Shown here piece after piece: positions 52,705 to 59,865 of a stretch of DNA of 59,865 nucleotides. Numbering within the stretch: the stretch's first letter is position 1; every line of letters starts with the position of its first letter. Position numbers and translations under genes: made by a program. A model generated the notes under the pieces. The model had not been told where the DNA came from. It worked only from the letters and a program-made list of their open reading frames with translations, and made no database searches. Source of the stretch: Ruminiclostridium sp. (GTDB lineage: Bacteria > Bacillota > Clostridia > Oscillospirales > Ruminococcaceae). Where the stretch lies: contig JAGAVH010000074.1 of the NCBI GenBank assembly GCA_017942025.1, forward strand, positions 1-59,865. The letters run 5' to 3'.

Positions 52705-53838
52705 TCACTCCAATCCATTCTTATTTCTATTCCTATTGATACCAATTCCGAGAACAAAATTCTGAAACAGCTCATAAAGTCCTTTCCCTTTTAGAAACTC
52801 CTCAGCCTTTTTCAGAACAGTCTCCATTCTGGAAACCTGCTCTTTCAGCTTTGCATTCTCAATACGCAGATTTATGGATTTTGAGTCTGCATTCTTTTTC
52901 TTCTCGGCGGTAAGCTCAGATTTCAGCTGAGTGTTCTCCTGTTGTAACTGAGTAATCTCAGCTTTCTGCTTCCTCTCCTTTTTCTCGGAAGCGATTTGCT
53001 TCTTTGCAGTAGCCGCAAGGTTTTCATAGTCCTCTCGACTAACTGTCAGATTATCACCGAACATTGTTTTCTTCGTAGGAATATTTTCAATAGCCTTAAT
53101 TTTTGTTTCCTTGTCAGAAAGCCTTGACAGCTTGTTTTCAAGTGCCACTACTTCCTTTTTGCGTTCTTTTTTCTTGTAATCAAGAACTGACAAATGCTCG
53201 TTGCGAGTTCCTTTTTGCTCCCATTCAATATCGAGAGTTTTCATAATATCCGCAATCACCTGTTTTTCGTTTTCAATCCATAGCTTTGAACAGGTATTCA
53301 TTTTACCCTCGCTCTTGAAACCCTGCTGTTCCAGCGCCTTTGAGAGTGAAACTCTTGTTGATAGTCCTCGCTTCTGCTCCGTTGCAAAGGGAACAAAGTC
53401 TATATGAATGTGCGGTGTTGCTTCATCAAGATGAATAACAGCGTTGAACATTCTGAGGTGTGGATTGCGCTGCTGAAAACTCTCCGCATATTGTTTCAAA
53501 GCTTCGGTTGCTCTTTGGGATATATCAGAGCCGCAGGGAGTATCATCTTTATTCCCAATCTGAAATATTGCTTCGTGAAACTCCTTTTCCTGTCGGCTGT
53601 GCCTGATGTGGTCGTGATAATCTTTGATAATTCTGTCCTTGCGTTTCTGCTTAGAGTTGTATTCTGCGAGTGATTTATCAAACAGCTCATGATATACTGT
53701 TTTTACATCCTCACTGATGATTGTAATGTTGTCGGCAATTCTGCTCTTGTCAACATTTTCTGCAACAAATCTGCGGTTGTTATGATAAAGGTCGCCCTTA
53801 CCGATAACGCCGCTGATACTTCTTTTTTCGATAAGCAA
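52705..53838 (-). CDS. mobV: MobV-family relaxase (Pre/Mob)
   Basis: 377 residues. The N-terminal HNNRRFVAENVDKSRIADNI and the three-His motif HLDEATPHIHIDFVP (about 136-150) are typical of MobV relaxases, which nick oriT and lead the strand into a recipient using a helper conjugation system. The C-terminus is a long coiled coil (about 230-360). TTG 53838 is the only start after the last stop, but it is only two bases from AGGAG, so the true start is uncertain. The oriT-like repeat lies directly upstream. Confidence 0.88.
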   Translation of the reverse strand: MLIEKRSISGVIGKGDLYHNNRRFVAENVDKSRIADNITIISEDVKTVYHELFDKSLAEYNSKQKRKDRIIKDYHDHIRHSRQEKEFHEAIFQIGNKDDTPCGSDISQRATEALKQYAESFQQRNPHLRMFNAVIHLDEATPHIHIDFVPFATEQKRGLSTRVSLSKALEQQGFKSEGKMNTCSKLWIENEKQVIADIMKTLDIEWEQKGTRNEHLSVLDYKKKERKKEVVALENKLSRLSDKETKIKAIENIPTKKTMFGDNLTVSREDYENLAATAKKQIASEKKERKQKAEITQLQQENTQLKSELTAEKKKNADSKSINLRIENAKLKEQVSRMETVLKKAEEFLKGKGLYELFQNFVLGIGINRNRNKNGLE

Positions 53839-53870
53839 TTCTCCTTTCTGAATAAGCTTGCTTTGGTCTT

Positions 53871-53940
53871 GTTACTTCTTCCAGAAGTAACGCAAAGATA
53901 CTTTTGACATCCGCATAGGCTTCTATCAAAAGTATCATTG
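53871..53940. other. Putative origin of transfer (oriT)
   Basis: Two inverted repeats lie directly upstream of the relaxase gene: GTTACTTC/GAAGTAAC (53871-53878/53884-53891, five-base loop) and GATACTTTTGA/TCAAAAGTATC (53897-53907/53926-53936, 18-base loop). Extra GCAA/TTGC pairing flanks the second. MobV oriTs commonly lie just before mob and contain such repeats. The nick site is not assigned. Confidence 0.55.
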
Positions 53941-53983
53941 CGCTCTCCGAGGGTAATTCGGCAATGCTGCCTCAGAAATCCTC

Positions 53984-54114
53984 GTGTAAACTTAACTCGG
54001 AATTTGATGTGTAAGCCGTGTAAAAGGCTTGTTTGCTGTGTATTCGGTGTGTAAACTACACAGTGCTTACACAGCGAAAATCCCATAAACTCCAGATTTA
54101 CACACCTTACACAT
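53984..54114. repeat. Iteron-like TGTGTAA repeat cluster, putative replication origin
   Basis: Words of the form TGTGTAA or its complement TTACACA recur about seven to eight times: near 53984, 54008, 54018, 54048 on the plus strand and 54066, 54097, 54106 in the opposite orientation. Head-to-head halves flank about 54057. Clustered short repeats next to primase and helicase genes are expected for an origin used while the element is excised. Confidence 0.5.
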
Positions 54115-54125
54115 CGTTTTCGGGG

Positions 54126-55481
54126 TTACTTCACAATACTGCGGTAAGTGGTGTCGATACCACGATAACCCCTCGCTTTCTTTCCGTTGGAATGGCTTAT
54201 GACATAATCGCTGTAAGTGATATTATATCGGTGATGATTCTGCTTGACCCACAGATTAAAGCTTTCCTTTTTCATAGCCGTAACACTGTTGAGACTGCAC
54301 CAGTAGCAATATCCCGAATACAAGTCAGCCGTTGAACATTCAAGGTCTGATCCGAATTTCACAAGCTGTTCGTCCTGCATAAATCCTATAATATTACAGC
54401 TATCCTCAATGCTTTTCTGAAGATTATCCGCCGTCCTCTGACTTATGGTAAACTTGAAATCATTGGCATACAGCCTTTGCAGTCCTTTGAACATCCACAG
54501 AAATATTCCTTCCTTGTTTTCAATGAATTTCTCCACAAGGAATGGGTTATCAACTCTGTCCAAAGGCTTAGGCTTTGTAGAAATAATAATCTGCCTGCGG
54601 AAAAATGCGTCTGATTTATCATTCGCCGCATTAAGTGTTCCGTTACCAAACCCCATAAGCTTTGAAAAGATACTTGCAGGATAAGACTGAACTCGTTTCT
54701 TTTCGATAAGCATAGGACCCTCGTTTGTGATAATAGTTTTCAGCATATTTGTCTGCGTTAAAGCTTCCATTTTCATATCGTCATCAAGGAACAGATACGC
54801 TTTCTCCAGCACAGCACGGGCAAATGGATTTGTTTCAAGATATTGCAGATTTCCTGTGGCCATACCTTCCTTGAATATCTCTTTGAGCAGTACACCGATA
54901 CGGCTTTTCCCCTCGCCGCCGTTTCCTACAAGCATTAACATTTTCTGAGCCTTTGTGCTTGGCGTCAGTAAGTAGCCGAGCCATTCCTGTAATGTCGCAA
55001 TATCTTCCGTTTCCAAAAGCTCTTCCAGAAATTTCAAAAACACAATCGGCACTTCCGCTTCTGGATTATACCTGACGTTCAGACGGTTATAACAGAATTT
55101 CTTTTCTTCCGTAAATGTTCCGTCAATATTAAGAGTTCCGTTCAGAAGATGAATTTCATTAGGGTCAAGTACAATTTCAGGAGAATACGCTTCATACTGT
55201 AACGCAGAAAGAAGCTGTGTTACACGGTTTGCCAGTCCTGCTGTAATATGCGGTTTCAGTTTTTCATAAATCTCAGCTTTGATTTCGCTGTCGGGAATAT
55301 ATCCATCAACATCGTAGAACTGGTTGTTGACACACTTTACCTTGTGTTCGCTGAGAAGCTCTCTGCAAAATGCAACCTCGTGAATTTTGTTGTCTACAAG
55401 CCACGCTGGTGCTGGAAGTTCATTCTCACACTGCGATAAGCTCTCGCTGCGCTGTACAATTTCTGTTTCTGCTGTCTGCAT
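54126..55481 (-). CDS. D5/P4-type replicative helicase
   Basis: 451 residues. The ATPase core has Walker A VGNGGEGKSRIGVLLKEIF (about 190-208), Walker B-like AYLFLDDDMKMEAL and the D5_N region LQEWLGYLLTPSTKAQKMLM. These superfamily-3-type helicases drive phage, plasmid and mobile element replication. AAAGGAGAT lies upstream, inside the preceding primase gene, which it overlaps by 56 bases. The iteron cluster lies just after its stop. Confidence 0.87.
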   Translation of the reverse strand: MQTAETEIVQRSESLSQCENELPAPAWLVDNKIHEVAFCRELLSEHKVKCVNNQFYDVDGYIPDSEIKAEIYEKLKPHITAGLANRVTQLLSALQYEAYSPEIVLDPNEIHLLNGTLNIDGTFTEEKKFCYNRLNVRYNPEAEVPIVFLKFLEELLETEDIATLQEWLGYLLTPSTKAQKMLMLVGNGGEGKSRIGVLLKEIFKEGMATGNLQYLETNPFARAVLEKAYLFLDDDMKMEALTQTNMLKTIITNEGPMLIEKKRVQSYPASIFSKLMGFGNGTLNAANDKSDAFFRRQIIISTKPKPLDRVDNPFLVEKFIENKEGIFLWMFKGLQRLYANDFKFTISQRTADNLQKSIEDSCNIIGFMQDEQLVKFGSDLECSTADLYSGYCYWCSLNSVTAMKKESFNLWVKQNHHRYNITYSDYVISHSNGKKARGYRGIDTTYRSIVK

Positions 55482-56013
55482 AAGCGATAATCTCCTTTCC
55501 GTTTTCTAAAAAGTCCTTGCGTTCGTCAGTTGTGCCTGTGATGAAAATATCGCAGTAATGCCCATAAAGTTCAAGGTTTCGCAGGCTTTCCTCAAAGAAT
55601 GGGTGAAACTGTTCTGCTTCGCTTTTCGGTGCATACTCCTCACGATACTTTTTCAGCAGTCTGTAATAATCGGAGAGAATGCGAAATGCTTTCTGCTCCT
55701 TTTCTCGCTGTGTTTCAATCCTGACGTGCTGTCTGATATACGGCTTGTCCGTATTACAGGAAACACCGAAATCAGCACATAGCTTCTTTGCCGCTTCGAG
55801 CGGAGTAAGACTGAATAGCCTTGCCGTAAGCGAGATTACATCACCATGTTCTGTACAACCAAAACAATAGAAATGATCATCGTAAAGCTTCATAGAGGGA
55901 TTGCGGTCGTCGTGAAAGATACATTGCGTCATTCCGTTACGCACCGTCAAGCCGTAATGCTCAGCGGCGACCGGAACTGGCACGGTATCCTTGATTTCCT
56001 TGAAGTCAATCAC
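55426..56013 (-). CDS. CHC2 zinc-finger primase-like protein
   Basis: 195 residues. An N-terminal CHC2 finger (about 3-85) has Cys and His in GMTQCIFHDDRNPSMKLY and FYCFGCTEHGDVI, as in DnaG. The TOPRIM catalytic part is not evident, so this may load or partner the helicase encoded next. It overlaps the HTH gene by four bases (ATGA) and the helicase gene by 56. Confidence 0.83.
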   Translation of the reverse strand: MIDFKEIKDTVPVPVAAEHYGLTVRNGMTQCIFHDDRNPSMKLYDDHFYCFGCTEHGDVISLTARLFSLTPLEAAKKLCADFGVSCNTDKPYIRQHVRIETQREKEQKAFRILSDYYRLLKKYREEYAPKSEAEQFHPFFEESLRNLELYGHYCDIFITGTTDERKDFLENGKEIIAYADSRNRNCTAQRELIAV

Positions 56014-56213
56014 GCAACATCACTCTCCCTCCTGTAATCCTCGCCGAACACAGCCTTATACAGATTTTCTTCTGCAATCAGATACTTTTTCCCTGCCATA
56101 AAGCAAGGGAGCTGTCCTGAAATGCACATCTGACGGATACGATACTCTGTGAGTCCGTCAATAAGCTTTGCGGCTTCCTTAATGGTAAGCACACGTCTGT
56201 TGGTAGTAGGCAT
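56010..56213 (-). CDS. Excisionase-family helix-turn-helix protein
   Basis: 67 residues from ATG 56213 with AAGGAGG upstream; a longer reading has no ribosome site. The winged-HTH pattern VLTIKEAAKLIDGLTEYRIR, then PCFMAGKKYLIAEENLYKAV, is typical of excisionase or MerR-like DNA-binding proteins. It may direct excision with Int or regulate the element; it is far from int, so a Xis role is not certain. First gene of the replication operon. Confidence 0.75.
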   Translation of the reverse strand: MPTTNRRVLTIKEAAKLIDGLTEYRIRQMCISGQLPCFMAGKKYLIAEENLYKAVFGEDYRRESDVA

Positions 56214-56314
56214 TGCTACTCCTCCTTTTTGATAAAATCGGTCTTTGACCGACACAGCTTTACGCTATGTAACAGGCGTGTCCGGAGAGGGATATTCAGT
56301 TGTCAAGATGCTTC

Positions 56315-56326
56315 TGCAACGTTGCA
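56315..56326. promoter_or_regulatory. 12-bp palindrome TGCAACGTTGCA at the start of the replication operon
   Basis: Perfect palindrome just downstream of the -10 box at 56332-56337 on the minus strand, so it overlaps the expected transcription start. It is a candidate operator. Confidence 0.45.
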
Positions 56327-56331
56327 TTCTC

Positions 56332-56371
56332 ATTATATCCGACACAATCCGCAAAGTCAATAGATGTGATA
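56332..56371 (-). promoter_or_regulatory. Promoter of the HTH-primase-helicase operon with TAGATGTGATA box
   Basis: Minus-strand TTGACT (56360-56355), 17 bases, TATAAT (56337-56332). The motif TAGATGTGATA (56361-56371, plus-strand reading) abuts the -35 box. A further related word, AGATGTGA in opposite orientation, lies at 56396-56403. Confidence 0.65.
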
Positions 56372-56516
56372 GACACACTCTATTTACAGCTATTTTCACA
56401 TCTGTTTCTGCATATACTCTACTTTTTGAAGGATAACATCTATTTTTAAAAATATATCTCTGAAACGGCTTAAATACGCTGTTTAAAATTTTTATTTGCA
56501 ATATTCAGCAGCTAAA

Positions 56517-56570
56517 AAAAGTCCCACAATGAAAAAACTGAAAGAAAATATTTTTGAAAATGGGACTTTC
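56517..56570 (+). other. Long-loop inverted repeat AAAGTCCCA / TGGGACTTT
   Basis: Nine-bp arms (56518-56526 and about 56560-56568) surround an A-rich loop, between the two divergent promoters. The rest of the 420-base gap (56214-56633) holds the promoters and operators listed here and no gene. Confidence 0.4.
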
Positions 56571-56574
56571 TGAG

Positions 56575-56603
56575 TTGACTGAAAATAGTAGATGTGATAC
56601 AAT
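56575..56603 (+). promoter_or_regulatory. Promoter of the DUF6076 gene with TAGATGTGATA box
   Basis: TTGACT (56575-56580), 17 bases, TACAAT (56598-56603). The 11-bp motif TAGATGTGATA (56589-56599) overlaps the start of the -10 box, so a bound protein should repress. Confidence 0.65.
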
Positions 56604-56633
56604 GAATAAAATAACTGCTAAAGGAGAATTGCA

Positions 56634-57731
56634 ATGACAGGCTTTTCAGCGTATTTTAACGGTACTACGGTTTATATAAACGGAGCAAAGAAATATGTAG
56701 TCGGTGAAATTCTTGAAAAGATACTTGATAAGCGTTACCGTGAGCTTGACAGGCTTTACTCAGAATGCAAACGATATGAAACGATACTACGTTATCCCGA
56801 AGATATGCGTGAAGCTGATGAAAGTGAAAAGCTGTTTCAGGGAGCAATTGCGTTTTATGCCAAAATTGAACAGATGATTGCAAATACTCCGCCGTACAGC
56901 TCTATGGATATACAGCGTGATATGTTACGCACTATTCTTAATCTTCACAGCTGGGCGTTTGAAGAAGATGAACTGATTGACGCTGATACGGAAGAACATT
57001 ACCACTTCTATGTGCGTATCGGCTCAAACGATATGGAGGATGCAGAGCTTCTGAGGGATATCTACAAGCTCAACGACAGATTAAAAGCCTTTGCAACGGA
57101 AATGAGAGTTTTTATAGAGGACATTCTCCGTGTAAAGCGTACCTTTGAGCCGTTCTTAGAGAAAATCCACAGTCAAAGTCGCTATCTTGATAATAGCGAA
57201 ACTGCACAAGTTGTTTATGACCGCAGGGATAAACCATATTTCAGTGCACAGCCTTATGAACGATTAGAACCGTCGGGAGTAATGCGGTTATCTTACGAAG
57301 TCCTGTGGAAAAAGAAATCCCCCGAATTGTGTCAGTATTACACTTTCACAACACTCGGAGGGTATCTGTATATTGAATTATTCAAGGGACTGGAGTTACA
57401 TTATCTGCCGAAGAAATGCGGATACTGCGGCAAATATTTTCTGCTTACGGCAGGTCTGTTCTCTGATTACTGCACAAGAGAAATAGAGGGTATGGACGGC
57501 AGAGTATGCCGTGATATGGGACACAGAAAGAAATATGCCGATAAAATCAAGACCAATCCTTACTGGAATGTTTATAACAAGGCTTACAAGCAGCATTATG
57601 CCCGATACCTTAAAAAGAAAATGACTCAAGCTGAATTTGCTGAGTGGGCAGATTATGCTCTTGAACTCAGAAGTAAGGCGGAAAATGGCGAGATTGATTT
57701 TGAGGAGTATAGGGGGCTAATTAGAAAATAG
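56634..57731 (+). CDS. DUF6076 protein with a zinc-ribbon-like motif
   Basis: 365 residues, mostly helical. The C-terminal third has Cys pairs in KKCGYCGKYFLLTAGLFSDY and CTREIEGMDGRVCRDMGHRK (about 262-302), a likely zinc site, followed by a basic helical tail. This matches the DUF6076 family, often found in mobile elements of Clostridia, function unknown. It is the only gene of the element's core on the plus strand. AAAGGAG precedes the ATG. A DNA- or RNA-binding role is inference. Confidence 0.75.
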   Translation: MTGFSAYFNGTTVYINGAKKYVVGEILEKILDKRYRELDRLYSECKRYETILRYPEDMREADESEKLFQGAIAFYAKIEQMIANTPPYSSMDIQRDMLRTILNLHSWAFEEDELIDADTEEHYHFYVRIGSNDMEDAELLRDIYKLNDRLKAFATEMRVFIEDILRVKRTFEPFLEKIHSQSRYLDNSETAQVVYDRRDKPYFSAQPYERLEPSGVMRLSYEVLWKKKSPELCQYYTFTTLGGYLYIELFKGLELHYLPKKCGYCGKYFLLTAGLFSDYCTREIEGMDGRVCRDMGHRKKYADKIKTNPYWNVYNKAYKQHYARYLKKKMTQAEFAEWADYALELRSKAENGEIDFEEYRGLIRK

Positions 57732-57805
57732 GGTGTAAAGTCAGTCTTATATCTATCATTTCCTCGTTGTTTAATAAATGTAACGTTGAATAAAGTTGGA
57801 TTTTA

Positions 57806-57834
57806 TTGCAATTTGACGAATTCTGTGATATAAT
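57806..57834 (+). promoter_or_regulatory. Orphan promoter pointing into the serine recombinase 3' end
   Basis: TTGCAA (57806-57811), 17 bases, TATAAT (57829-57834). Downstream there is no plus-strand gene, only the antisense of the recombinase and a CTCC..GGAG hairpin near 57877-57900. It may make an antisense RNA or be left from a displaced gene. Confidence 0.4.
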
Positions 57835-57848
57835 AAAAATTGTATATT

Positions 57849-59696
57849 TTAGGTACGAAAATTAGATTGAGTTATCTCCGCCTGTGTGTGCAGGTGGAGT
57901 ATTAGGGATAAGTTTTTGGCAAACAACGGATTATTGCGGATTTCCGCAGGTAAATTCAAAGAATTATCCTCTGATATATGTAAAAAATCGGGGACTCCCG
58001 AAGGAGTCCCCATAATTTCGCCGTCAATCGAAATTACAGGGCATCTCTTATTTCCGTCAACGCTGATATTCATATCTGTGTTGGCATTTTTATTATAGCT
58101 GAAATTCCATACAAAACGGTTATTTTCAACCAATATAGAATTTACGATTTCGTTAAAGAGGTCGGAAGAATATTCAGGTGAACTCATATCCACCATTCCT
58201 GCGAGAGCCTGAGAAACTGCTGTCATATCACACATACAGTTTTCAAAGAGTTCCTGTTGTTCTCCACATCTTGCTTTTTCGTCCTTGAACTTCTGTAAGT
58301 CCGCAGAATAGGTTGCTTTAAACTCAGAAAATTCTTCCTTGCTAATCTGACCGTCAGTAAAAAGGTCAATAAGATTTTTTAGCTTCTTTTCAGCCTTGTC
58401 AATCTGTGCGTCAAGGAATAATTCGCTGTGCTGAGTATTGTTTCGTGTAGCGTCGGTATAATACTTCTTAATGTATTCAAGGGCAATCAACAAATCCTCT
58501 TTGCGATTTTTCCAAGCTTCATTAAGGAAGTATTTTGCCATCATTTCCATTTTCCAATCGGTAACGGAATGTTCGTTACAGTATCCGTCAGTTTCAAGTC
58601 CCATCTTCTCACGCTGAGAAGCCTTACCGTTATTCACCTGATTGTAGCAGACGTAATTGTATGACACAACACCGTCTTTGTTTTTGTGATAACGGTTTTT
58701 CCTGAAAGATGAACCACAAGAGCAGCGTAACTTCTTTACCCAAATGTCTCTGGAAGTACGGTTGCTCTTTTTCTTTTCCTCACCGTTCTCAACAAGCGTG
58801 GTTTTACGCTTTTCTTTGAGGATAGCTTGACATCTGTCCCACTGTTCTTCGGTAATAATCGGCTCAAAATCGCCCTTGACATATTCATAGGTATCTCTGT
58901 CAAGATTATGGATACGCTTCTGTTCAAGGTAATTATTGCTGTACGACTTATTATAGCCGATATATCCCTTGTAAGTAGCATTTTGAAGAATGCGACCTAC
59001 ATTGTGGCAAGTCCATTTGGTAGTTCCCGTAGCTGTAAGGCGTTTACGCTCCATTAAAATCTTTGCGATTTTCAGCGTACCGTAGCCTTCTTCATAAAGG
59101 TCATATATCATATGAACAGTTTCAGCCTGTTCGGGATTTATTGTGTAGGTTTCTCCGGGCTTTCTGTCATAGCCTAAGATGTTACCACTTCCGTAAAGCT
59201 GTTTATTGGCACGGCTGATACGCTGTCCTGCACGAACACGCTCAGATACCTTACGGCTTTCTTCCTGAGCAAGTGTAGCCATAATTGTCAGACGAAGCTC
59301 ACCGTCACCGTCCATAGTCCAGATGTTATCGTCAACGAAGAACACTTCAATTCCACGTCCCTTTAATGCACGGGTATGGGTGAGAGTGTCAACGGTATTT
59401 CTTGCGAAACGGCACACCTCACGAGTAACAATAAGGTCAAATACTCCTTTTTCGGCGTCAGCAATCATTCTCATAAACGAGGGTCTTTTCTTTGCCTGAG
59501 TACCTGTGATACCCTCGTCTATGTATCTGCCTACGACTTCCCAATTCGGAAAACGCTTTGCAGTATCTTCATACCATTGCATCTGATTTTCAAGTGCCGA
59601 GAGCTGCGCTTCGTGTTCTGTTGATACTCGTCCATAAAATACGACTTTTCTCGGTCTGTTTTTGTCAAGAAAAAGCGGATTTGTTCCATAATACAT
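57849..59696 (-). CDS. Large serine recombinase
   Basis: 615 residues from ATG 59696 with AAGGAGG upstream; a longer reading lacks a site. The resolvase domain starts RKVVFYGRVSTEHEAQLSAL (catalytic Ser in RVST) and continues with EVCRFARNTVDTLTHTRALK. A recombinase domain (PEQAETVHMIYDLYEEGYGT), a zinc ribbon (LRCSCGSSFRKN, NEHSVTDWK) and a coiled coil (about 440-510) follow. It could integrate or excise its own element. The last ~55 residues (about GEIMGTPSGVPDFLHISEDN onward) are unusual and run through an intrinsic terminator at 57982-58011. Confidence 0.92.
   Translation of the reverse strand: MYYGTNPLFLDKNRPRKVVFYGRVSTEHEAQLSALENQMQWYEDTAKRFPNWEVVGRYIDEGITGTQAKKRPSFMRMIADAEKGVFDLIVTREVCRFARNTVDTLTHTRALKGRGIEVFFVDDNIWTMDGDGELRLTIMATLAQEESRKVSERVRAGQRISRANKQLYGSGNILGYDRKPGETYTINPEQAETVHMIYDLYEEGYGTLKIAKILMERKRLTATGTTKWTCHNVGRILQNATYKGYIGYNKSYSNNYLEQKRIHNLDRDTYEYVKGDFEPIITEEQWDRCQAILKEKRKTTLVENGEEKKKSNRTSRDIWVKKLRCSCGSSFRKNRYHKNKDGVVSYNYVCYNQVNNGKASQREKMGLETDGYCNEHSVTDWKMEMMAKYFLNEAWKNRKEDLLIALEYIKKYYTDATRNNTQHSELFLDAQIDKAEKKLKNLIDLFTDGQISKEEFSEFKATYSADLQKFKDEKARCGEQQELFENCMCDMTAVSQALAGMVDMSSPEYSSDLFNEIVNSILVENNRFVWNFSYNKNANTDMNISVDGNKRCPVISIDGEIMGTPSGVPDFLHISEDNSLNLPAEIRNNPLFAKNLSLILHLHTQAEITQSNFRT
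57982..58011 (-). terminator. Intrinsic terminator inside the serine recombinase ORF
   Basis: Minus strand GGGGACTCC-TTCG-GGAGTCCCC (58011-57990) then GA and six T (57987-57982). The UUCG loop, perfect 9-bp stem and U-run are textbook, yet the frame remains open for a further ~130 bases. Confidence 0.75.
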
Positions 59697-59715
59697 AATA
59701 TGTCCTCCTTCGGCT

Positions 59716-59850
59716 TTATGCCATATATTCTCTGAGTTCGTGTTTAACAATTTTATCAAAGGTTTCCTGATTGATAAGTTCGTGCTTGAGCAGAACTTTC
59801 AGAGCCACCCATATACCAAAATTGCGTTCGATTTGTGTTGTATTAGTCAT
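59716..59850 (-). CDS. Tiny SHOCT-like ORF upstream of the serine recombinase
   Basis: 44 residues starting at ATG 59850, with TAAGGAG upstream; it ends 19 bases before the recombinase start. FGIWVALKVLLKHELINQET and FDKIVKHEL resemble the short SHOCT module (a helical hairpin with an L-x-x-G/E-x-I-x-x-E-x-F pattern) often encoded next to serine recombinases in Clostridia. Function unknown. It is probably translated together with the recombinase. Confidence 0.65.
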   Translation of the reverse strand: MTNTTQIERNFGIWVALKVLLKHELINQETFDKIVKHELREYMA

Positions 59851-59865
59851 TTCTATCTCTCCTTA

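Larger units (their letters stand above)
51339..59865. mobile_element. Integrative mobilizable element at the rpsI 3' end (right end not in window)
   Basis: The block carries a tyrosine integrase next to rpsI, a MobV relaxase with an oriT-like repeat, iteron-like repeats, a D5 helicase, a CHC2 primase and an HTH/excisionase-like gene. A DUF6076 gene, a large serine recombinase and a tiny ORF follow. No VirB4, coupling protein or other transfer gene is seen. The 3' end of rpsI is a known target of tyrosine-integrase elements in streptococci. No repeat of the rpsI 3' end was found to the right, so the far junction is outside the window, or the serine recombinase belongs to a second element. Confidence 0.75.

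Noticed and set aside
53984-54114. Short repeats considered as a CRISPR array
   Set aside because: Repeats are only 7-9 bases, occur in both orientations and lack uniform spacers; no cas gene is nearby.
50457-57790. Similar words TGTAACGTTG near 50457 and 57779, and TGCAACGTTGCA at 56315
   Set aside because: Shared 10-11 base words are expected by chance in a window of this size, and only the 56315 palindrome has a convincing position at a promoter.
57956-57975. Possible right attachment site resembling the rpsI 3' end (TTCAAAGAATTA)
   Set aside because: Only a partial match to the rpsI end and located inside the recombinase gene, so it is not accepted as attR.
1-59865. tRNA or rRNA genes
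   Set aside because: No cloverleaf with T-arm GTTCRA-type sequence or rRNA-like segment was recognised in the intergenic regions read by eye.

Overview
The window looks like a chromosomal segment of an anaerobic, AT-rich Gram-positive gut-type bacterium of the Clostridia, most likely Oscillospiraceae/Ruminococcaceae. The grounds are AGGAGG-type ribosome sites, TTGACA/TATAAT promoters with 17-18 bp spacers, frequent TTG starts, a V/A-type ATPase operon, a serpin, and protein families typical of that group. The genus is inference. No rRNA, tRNA or CRISPR array was seen.

Layout. 1-1200: the 3' part of a serpin gene, a strong promoter feeding a structured leader with an intrinsic terminator, a short FtsX-type permease remnant, and several palindromes and terminators. 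1211-11432: a small CxxC protein on the minus strand, then two related plus-strand cassettes, MoxR ATPase + DUF58 + transglutaminase and MoxR + DUF58 + membrane protein, with a DHH phosphoesterase between them. 11464-12866: phosphopantetheinyl transferase and amidohydrolase. 13051-16333: RNase R, MscL and a membrane protein. 16386-20543: an amino-acid ABC importer with a GNAT enzyme and an AGCS symporter. 20661-25601: a large propeller/HD-GYP sensor, a GNAT and a CofE-like ligase. 25851-29469: a heterodimeric ABC exporter with one degenerate ATPase site. 30325-33455: an ECF sigma factor with a large membrane-anchored partner that contains a duplicated extracellular domain. 33565-42565: a nine-gene V/A-type ATPase operon. 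42787-48282: a two-gene operon of unknown function (six-hairpin-like protein plus an FN3/CapA-like/DUF6270-like giant), divergent from nadA. 48469-51338: nadA, a DUF2508-like gene, a deoxyinosine/uracil glycosylase, and rplM-rpsI.

From the 3' end of rpsI to the right edge lies an integrated mobile element: tyrosine integrase, MobV relaxase with an oriT-like inverted repeat, an iteron-like repeat cluster, a D5 helicase, a CHC2 primase and an excisionase-like HTH protein, then a DUF6076 protein, a large serine recombinase and a tiny SHOCT-like ORF. No type IV secretion genes are visible, so it reads as an integrative mobilizable element, or part of a larger element whose right end is outside the window.

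The most unusual items are: the operon at 42787-48282, whose CapA-like domain lacks the usual histidines; the orphan leader RNA at 528-642; the ECF/anti-sigma-like pair with a visible autoregulatory-type promoter; the shared 11-bp motif in two promoters of the mobile element; and an intrinsic terminator inside the serine recombinase coding sequence.
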